DNA from: an uncultured Eubacteriales bacterium | GTDB lineage: Bacteria; Bacillota; Clostridia; Christensenellales; Christensenellaceae | Assembly: GCA_902782475.1 (NCBI GenBank) | Contig: CACZNR010000085.1 | Span: forward strand, 1 to 10,022 | DNA: 10,022 bases | Reading direction: 5' to 3' | The notes under the pieces: model-generated | Database searches by the model: none | What the model was told of the DNA's origin: nothing | The model's input: only the letters and a program-made list of their open reading frames with translations | Translations under genes and position numbers: made by a program | Shown here: positions 6,693-10,022 of the stretch, one piece after another | How the letters are laid out: the number at the start of each line of letters is the position of its first letter | Numbering within the stretch: the stretch's first letter is position 1

Positions 6693-7532
6693 ATGTTTGG
6701 AAAGATAAGGACATACAATCCAGAACTCAAGATGAAGGATGACCTGAGATACAGGGGCTATTACTGCGGGCTCTGTGAGGCCATGTCCTCATACGGACAT
6801 AGGTCAAGGATCTTCCTGAGCCACGACTGTACATTCCTTTACATACTTTTTTCCTCACTCTATCCCGGTAAGGATGAAGAGAGTGAAAAAAGGTGCATGA
6901 TCCATCCTTTCAAGAAAAGACTGCATATCATAGATCCAAATGCTGAGTTTTGTGCGGCAGTCAACATACTTCTTGGGATAGGAGCCATAAAGGACAGGAT
7001 AAAGGATGGACAGAGGACTCTGGGTAAAGCCGAATATCTGTTCTACAGGGGTACGGAAAGAAAGGTATCTTCTGGATATCCTGAACTTGCATCTGTAATC
7101 GAGAGTGAGCTTGAAAGACTGGATGCTCTCGAAGAAAGTGGATGCAGGAACATAGATGAGGTGGCTGATACATTTGCCGTACTGCTCGGCAGGATATTTA
7201 CAATAAAGGAAGAAGGGCAGAACAGGGCACTTTATGAGCTGGGTTATCAGCTTGGCAGATGGATATATCTGCTTGATGCCTTTGAAGACAGGACGGAAGA
7301 CAGAAATAAAGGGAACTACAATGTTTTTAACCTGAGATTTGGTGATGACGGAGAAGCTCTCACTGAAAGTGCCAGGTTCAACATACTGTCATCCCTCAAT
7401 CAGGCAGTGCTTGCCTATGATCTTCTTGACATAAGGGTAAACAAGGAACTGCTGGACAACATAATGTATCTGGGACTCAATGAAGAGACCAGAAAGATAT
7501 TTGATAAGGAAAAACAAGATGAATCCATATGA
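6693..7532 (+). CDS. DUF5685-family protein
   Basis: 279 residues, predicted mostly helical, with no signal peptide or clear membrane anchor. Recognised as DUF5685 by its start ([17 protein letters not shown]), YYCGLCEAM (23-31), [12 protein letters not shown] (42-53), a C..HP pair (C68, H71) and [24 protein letters not shown] (187-210, core DxxED at 195-199 plus D203). Cysteines C25, C28, C46, C68 and C87 could bind metal. The role is unknown. The DxxED...G..N block resembles the second Asp-rich motif of squalene/phytoene synthases, suggesting a class I isoprenoid-synthase-like helical fold; this is my inference. It is the first gene of the operon and its last 14 nt overlap the J-domain gene. 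Pairing with a J-domain protein is a recurring arrangement in Clostridia as far as I recall. Confidence 0.85.
   Translation: MFGKIRTYNPELKMKDDLRYRGYYCGLCEAMSSYGHRSRIFLSHDCTFLYILFSSLYPGKDEESEKRCMIHPFKKRLHIIDPNAEFCAAVNILLGIGAIKDRIKDGQRTLGKAEYLFYRGTERKVSSGYPELASVIESELERLDALEESGCRNIDEVADTFAVLLGRIFTIKEEGQNRALYELGYQLGRWIYLLDAFEDRTEDRNKGNYNVFNLRFGDDGEALTESARFNILSSLNQAVLAYDLLDIRVNKELLDNIMYLGLNEETRKIFDKEKQDESI
7506..7510 (+). promoter_or_regulatory. Ribosome-binding site deciding the J-domain gene start
   Basis: AAGGA at 7506-7510 lies 8 nt before ATG 7519, which begins MNPYDVLGV, the canonical J-domain opening. The in-frame upstream ATG at 7480 would add 13 residues (MKRPERY...) unlike any J-domain N-terminus, so 7519 is preferred. 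Confidence 0.75.
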
Positions 7533-8115
7533 TGTTTTGGGAGTGGACCCATCAGCAAGTGATGAGGAGATAAAAAAAGTATACAGGGAACTTGTAAAGA
7601 AATATCATCCTGACAGGTATACGGACAGCAAGCTCAAGGAAGAAGCTGCTGAAAAGATCAAGGAGATAAATGCGGCCTATGCTGAGATCGAAAGGATACG
7701 TAGCGGAAAGGGCAGTTCATCAGGAACATACGGAAGGAGATATGACTATTCCGGGTTCAATACTTCAGGAAGCAATCCGCGTTACAATGCTGTAAGGCTG
7801 AAGATCAATCAGGGAGATATCACTGGCGCTGAGGCACTGCTCATGCAGTTCCAGGACAGGGATGCAGAGTGGTATTATCTCGAAGGCGTCATATGTCTGA
7901 GAAAAGGATGGCAGGACGGAGCAAGGGAGAATTTCACAAAGGCCTACAACATGGATCCTACCAACAGGGAATTTGCACAGGCATATACCATGATGAACGA
8001 ATTCGGCGGATTCAGGAATTTCTACGGAAACAGCAGCAATGACTGTGGCATGTGTGATTTTTGCACCAGCCTTCTGATAATCGATCTTTGCTGCGGAAAC
8101 AACAGGTGCTGCTGA
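7519..8115 (+). CDS. J-domain (DnaJ-like) protein with TPR-like middle and Cys-rich tail
   Basis: 198 residues. An N-terminal J domain (1-61) carries HPD at 30-32, the motif that stimulates DnaK ATPase. A Gly/Ser-rich linker (62-85) follows, then a helical repeat region (about 90-160) whose [32 protein letters not shown] pattern is TPR-like. The C-terminus is Cys-rich: C176, C179, C182, C191, C192, C197 and C198, with a hydrophobic LLIIDL between. It lacks the canonical DnaJ zinc-finger repeats and CTDs, so it is a type III J-protein with a specialised client rather than dnaJ itself. The tail could bind metal or associate with membrane; this is inferred. It overlaps DUF5685 by 14 nt and precedes the membrane-protein gene by 1 nt, so co-translation is likely. 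Confidence 0.92.
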   Translation: MNPYDVLGVDPSASDEEIKKVYRELVKKYHPDRYTDSKLKEEAAEKIKEINAAYAEIERIRSGKGSSSGTYGRRYDYSGFNTSGSNPRYNAVRLKINQGDITGAEALLMQFQDRDAEWYYLEGVICLRKGWQDGARENFTKAYNMDPTNREFAQAYTMMNEFGGFRNFYGNSSNDCGMCDFCTSLLIIDLCCGNNRCC

Positions 8116-8116
8116 C

Positions 8117-8638
8117 ATGAAGATAAGAAGACATGGATCATTCAGACTCACTCTCGGAGCAATGATGACAGTGCTCACTGTCATATCGGTATATCTGTCT
8201 GCCATACTGCCGTCAGGTAAGATCTCACTTCTCTTTCTGAGTGGCATATTCCTCATACCTCTTTTGTATGAGAGAGAGGTGGGAGGGGCTGTACTTATCT
8301 ATATAGCATCAGCGATACTTTCCCTGCTTCTTGTTCCGGGGATGATAAATGCAGTTCCCTACATCCTGTTTTTCGGACATTACGGGATCGGAAAGTATCT
8401 GTGCGAAGAGAAAAAGAACAGGCTTCTTTCCTTCGTATTCAAATTCATATATTACAATGTATTCATGTTCGCCTGCTATTTCCTGTTCTTTGACATGCTG
8501 GCAGGGGAGTTTTTGAAGGGCATTCCGTTTATACTTTTATTACTGATGATGGAAGTGTTTTTCTTTGTATATGATTATCTGTACTCCGGCATCATCACGC
8601 TTTACGGAAAAAAGATAAAGAGGTTGATCTTAGGGTGA
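8117..8638 (+). CDS. Polytopic membrane protein, ECF S-component-like, function unknown
   Basis: 173 residues, very hydrophobic, with five or six predicted membrane segments (about 11-31, 35-51, 56-74, 76-92, 103-126, 134-155) and a basic C-terminus KKIKRLILG, which suggests a cytoplasmic end. The pattern 'GAMMTVLTVISVYLSAILPSGKISLLFL' with a later PYILFFGHYG resembles small substrate-binding (S) components of ECF transporters and related integral proteins. The match is weak and no substrate is implied. The SD is AGGTG (8104-8108), 8 nt before ATG. The start is 1 nt after the previous stop, and the end overlaps the FHA gene by 4 nt (GTGA). In this operon it may be an accessory membrane partner of the cell-wall module rather than a transporter. 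Confidence 0.75.
   Translation: MKIRRHGSFRLTLGAMMTVLTVISVYLSAILPSGKISLLFLSGIFLIPLLYEREVGGAVLIYIASAILSLLLVPGMINAVPYILFFGHYGIGKYLCEEKKNRLLSFVFKFIYYNVFMFACYFLFFDMLAGEFLKGIPFILLLLMMEVFFFVYDYLYSGIITLYGKKIKRLILG
8618..8629 (+). promoter_or_regulatory. Ribosome-binding site for the GTG-started FHA gene
   Basis: AAGAGGTTGATC (8618-8629) is near the full 16S-complementary sequence. Core AGAGG ends 11 nt before GTG 8635. The GTG overlaps the preceding TGA stop (GTGA), indicating translational coupling. No upstream ATG fits the frame. Confidence 0.55.
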
Positions 8639-9099
8639 TTAATTCTATATATCAGATACTTGCCATAGGGCTCAAATACTGGTTCATCCTTGTGGCGATA
8701 ATAATGCTGTGGCTCATAATATCCACATCCCGCAGGGAATACAGAGAGAGGAGATCTCTTCTTGGTCAGCTGGGAAACTACATAGGATATCTGGAGATAG
8801 TCGGGGGCCTGCAGGGTGAAAAGGGTACAAGGATAGGTATTTCAAGGGAAAATACCATAGGCAGTGGCAAGACTGTGGATATCGTGATAAGGGACCGCTC
8901 TGTGGAAAGGGAACATGCTTTCCTCTATCTTAAAGGAAACGAACTGATACTTTCACCTCTGAAAAAAGGAGTGACCTGGATAAATGGGAGAAAAGCAAAT
9001 CAGGCTTTTGCTGTACGCAGCGGAGACCTGCTGTCCTTTGGAAATGTTGTGACAAGGCTTTTCCTTCGTCCGGAACTGGAGGGTTATGATGGAGAGTAA
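8635..9099 (+). CDS. Membrane-anchored FHA-domain protein
   Basis: 154 residues. One N-terminal membrane helix (about 11-30) is followed by a basic stop-transfer (TSRREYRERR), a linker, and a C-terminal FHA domain (about 64-146), which would face the cytoplasm. FHA domains bind phosphothreonine peptides. Landmarks are IGSGK (75-79, usually GR), VEREH (90-94, usually VSRxH) and NG (117-118). The Arg and Ser that normally contact phosphate are replaced, so phospho-dependence is doubtful. FHA proteins beside SEDS and PBP genes are known from the Actinobacteria pknB/rodA/pbpA clusters and are common in Clostridia, where they regulate wall synthesis with Ser/Thr kinases. GTG start; overlaps the membrane-protein gene by 4 nt and the SEDS gene by 11 nt. 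Confidence 0.92.
   Translation: MINSIYQILAIGLKYWFILVAIIMLWLIISTSRREYRERRSLLGQLGNYIGYLEIVGGLQGEKGTRIGISRENTIGSGKTVDIVIRDRSVEREHAFLYLKGNELILSPLKKGVTWINGRKANQAFAVRSGDLLSFGNVVTRLFLRPELEGYDGE
9078..9083 (+). promoter_or_regulatory. Ribosome-binding site choosing ATG 9089 for the SEDS gene
   Basis: GGAGGG (9078-9083) precedes two adjacent in-frame ATGs at 9086 and 9089. From the GGAGG core, spacing is 3 nt to the first and 6 nt to the second, which favours 9089. Either way the gene starts inside the FHA coding sequence. Confidence 0.6.
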
Positions 9100-10022
9100 C
9101 AGACAGCGCAGTACCAAATGGATAGTATTTCTCCTTTTCCTTTTCGTCATCTCTGCATTCTGCCTTCTTTCCATAAGGACGGGAAAGATAGACATCGTGG
9201 CACTTGTCATGGGAGCAGGAGTGGCAGTATATAATCTTGCTTTTTACAACATACTGAAGATGATATACAGGGGAATAGACAGATTCGTCATACTCGTAGC
9301 AGAATTCCTGTGGTCAGTGGGACTTATCATGATATACAGGATAAGCCCGAACCATGCAGTCAAACAGTGCATAATACTTATCTTCAGCACTGTCGCCATG
9401 ATAGTTGCAATGATGGTCGTGAAGAACAGCAGTAATTTCGGAAGATGGAATTATTTCTTCATGGTGACAACGGTACTTCTTCTAGGCAGCACACTTGTGC
9501 TTTCAAGGGCGGTATCCGGAGCAAAGAACTGGATAGATCTCGGATTCATACAGGTCCAGCCAAGCGAGTTTGCGAAAATACTGTTCGCACTTGTTTCCGC
9601 ATACTATTTCTCGACGGCAGACGGAGTCCTGAAACTTCTTCCTTACATAGCATATACGGCTCTTTGCGTCATACTTCTGGTTATCGCAAGAGAGCTTGGT
9701 ACGGCGCTTCTCCTTTGCGGAGTGTTCCTGGTGGTATTTTTCGTTGCTACTGGAAAAACACTGCTGACTATACTCGGTATCGGTGTTTTCGGAGCCGGGG
9801 CTGTTGCAAGCTATAAGCTGTTCTCACATGTGAGGACAAGGGTCCAGATATGGCGTGATCCATGGTCAACATATAACGGACAGGGTTATCAGATAGTACA
9901 GGGACTTCTGGCGCTTGCAAGCGGGGGCCTTTTTGGTACAGGACTTGGAAAAGGCAGACCAGATGTGATCCCTGCCAGCAGGACCGACTACATATTCAGT
10001 GTCATAGGAGAGGAATTCGGCA
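9089..10022 (+). CDS. SEDS-family protein (FtsW/RodA/SpoVE), C-terminus beyond window
   Basis: The first 311 residues are visible and the frame stays open to the edge. SEDS proteins are polytopic membrane peptidoglycan glycosyltransferases that polymerise lipid II with a class B PBP in elongation, division or sporulation. Multiple TM helices are seen. Signatures: GAKNWIDLGFIQVQPSEFAKI (residues 144-164), RELGTALLL (201-209), the extracellular-loop block RTRVQIWRDPW (249-259), GQGYQIVQGLLALASGGLFG (264-283) and RTDYIFSVIGEEFG (298-311). The residue aligned with the catalytic Asp (E. coli FtsW D297/RodA D262) is T261, which is unusual. The N-terminus has about three helices before the conserved core. 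It overlaps the FHA gene by 11 nt; a class B PBP may follow outside the window. FtsW versus RodA versus SpoVE cannot be decided. Confidence 0.93.
   Translation, partial: MESNRQRSTKWIVFLLFLFVISAFCLLSIRTGKIDIVALVMGAGVAVYNLAFYNILKMIYRGIDRFVILVAEFLWSVGLIMIYRISPNHAVKQCIILIFSTVAMIVAMMVVKNSSNFGRWNYFFMVTTVLLLGSTLVLSRAVSGAKNWIDLGFIQVQPSEFAKILFALVSAYYFSTADGVLKLLPYIAYTALCVILLVIARELGTALLLCGVFLVVFFVATGKTLLTILGIGVFGAGAVASYKLFSHVRTRVQIWRDPWSTYNGQGYQIVQGLLALASGGLFGTGLGKGRPDVIPASRTDYIFSVIGEEFG

Noticed and set aside
7480..7518. Upstream ATG extension of the J-domain gene
   Set aside because: It adds [13 protein letters not shown] before a canonical J-domain start, whereas AAGGA is well placed for ATG 7519.
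9445..9816. 123-codon plus-strand frame inside the SEDS gene
   Set aside because: It is an out-of-frame shadow. The SEDS frame covers this stretch with all the family motifs.

Overview
This window looks like a chromosomal segment from a Clostridia-type Firmicute, most likely Lachnospiraceae-like. The placement rests on gene content (DUF5685 followed by a J-domain protein, an FHA protein next to a SEDS/FtsW-RodA protein, and a zinc-ribbon leucyl-tRNA synthetase) and on strongly AGA/AGG- and ATA-biased codon use. It is inferred without database searches. I see no rRNA, tRNA, CRISPR array, insertion sequence, prophage or attachment site.

Left part (1-3473): the 3' end of an AEC-family permease is followed by a one-TM protein with a C-terminal zinc ribbon. 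Both face right and converge on leuS (leucyl-tRNA synthetase, minus strand) across a perfect 13-bp hairpin that probably terminates both ways. leuS has its own promoter, a short leader with no T-box, and most likely a TTG start.

Middle (3474-6602): a 292-bp divergent intergenic region carries the leuS promoter, several inverted repeats and a rightward extended -10 promoter. That promoter drives a two-gene unit, a DUF1015 protein and a lysine-type aspartate kinase, which ends in a strong intrinsic terminator.

Right part (6603-10022): a new promoter overlapped by a 19-bp inverted repeat starts a very compact operon with junctions of -14, +1, -4 and -11 nt. It encodes a DUF5685 helical protein, a J-domain protein with a Cys-rich tail, a polytopic membrane protein, a membrane-anchored FHA protein and a SEDS-family (FtsW/RodA/SpoVE) protein cut by the window edge. 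FHA-SEDS pairing points to peptidoglycan synthesis or cell division. DUF5685, the J-protein and the membrane protein are uncharacterised members of the same transcription unit. The most interesting observations are here: the SEDS protein appears to have Thr where the catalytic extracellular-loop Asp is expected, the FHA phosphothreonine pocket is degenerate, and DUF5685 carries a DxxED-type motif reminiscent of squalene/phytoene synthases.
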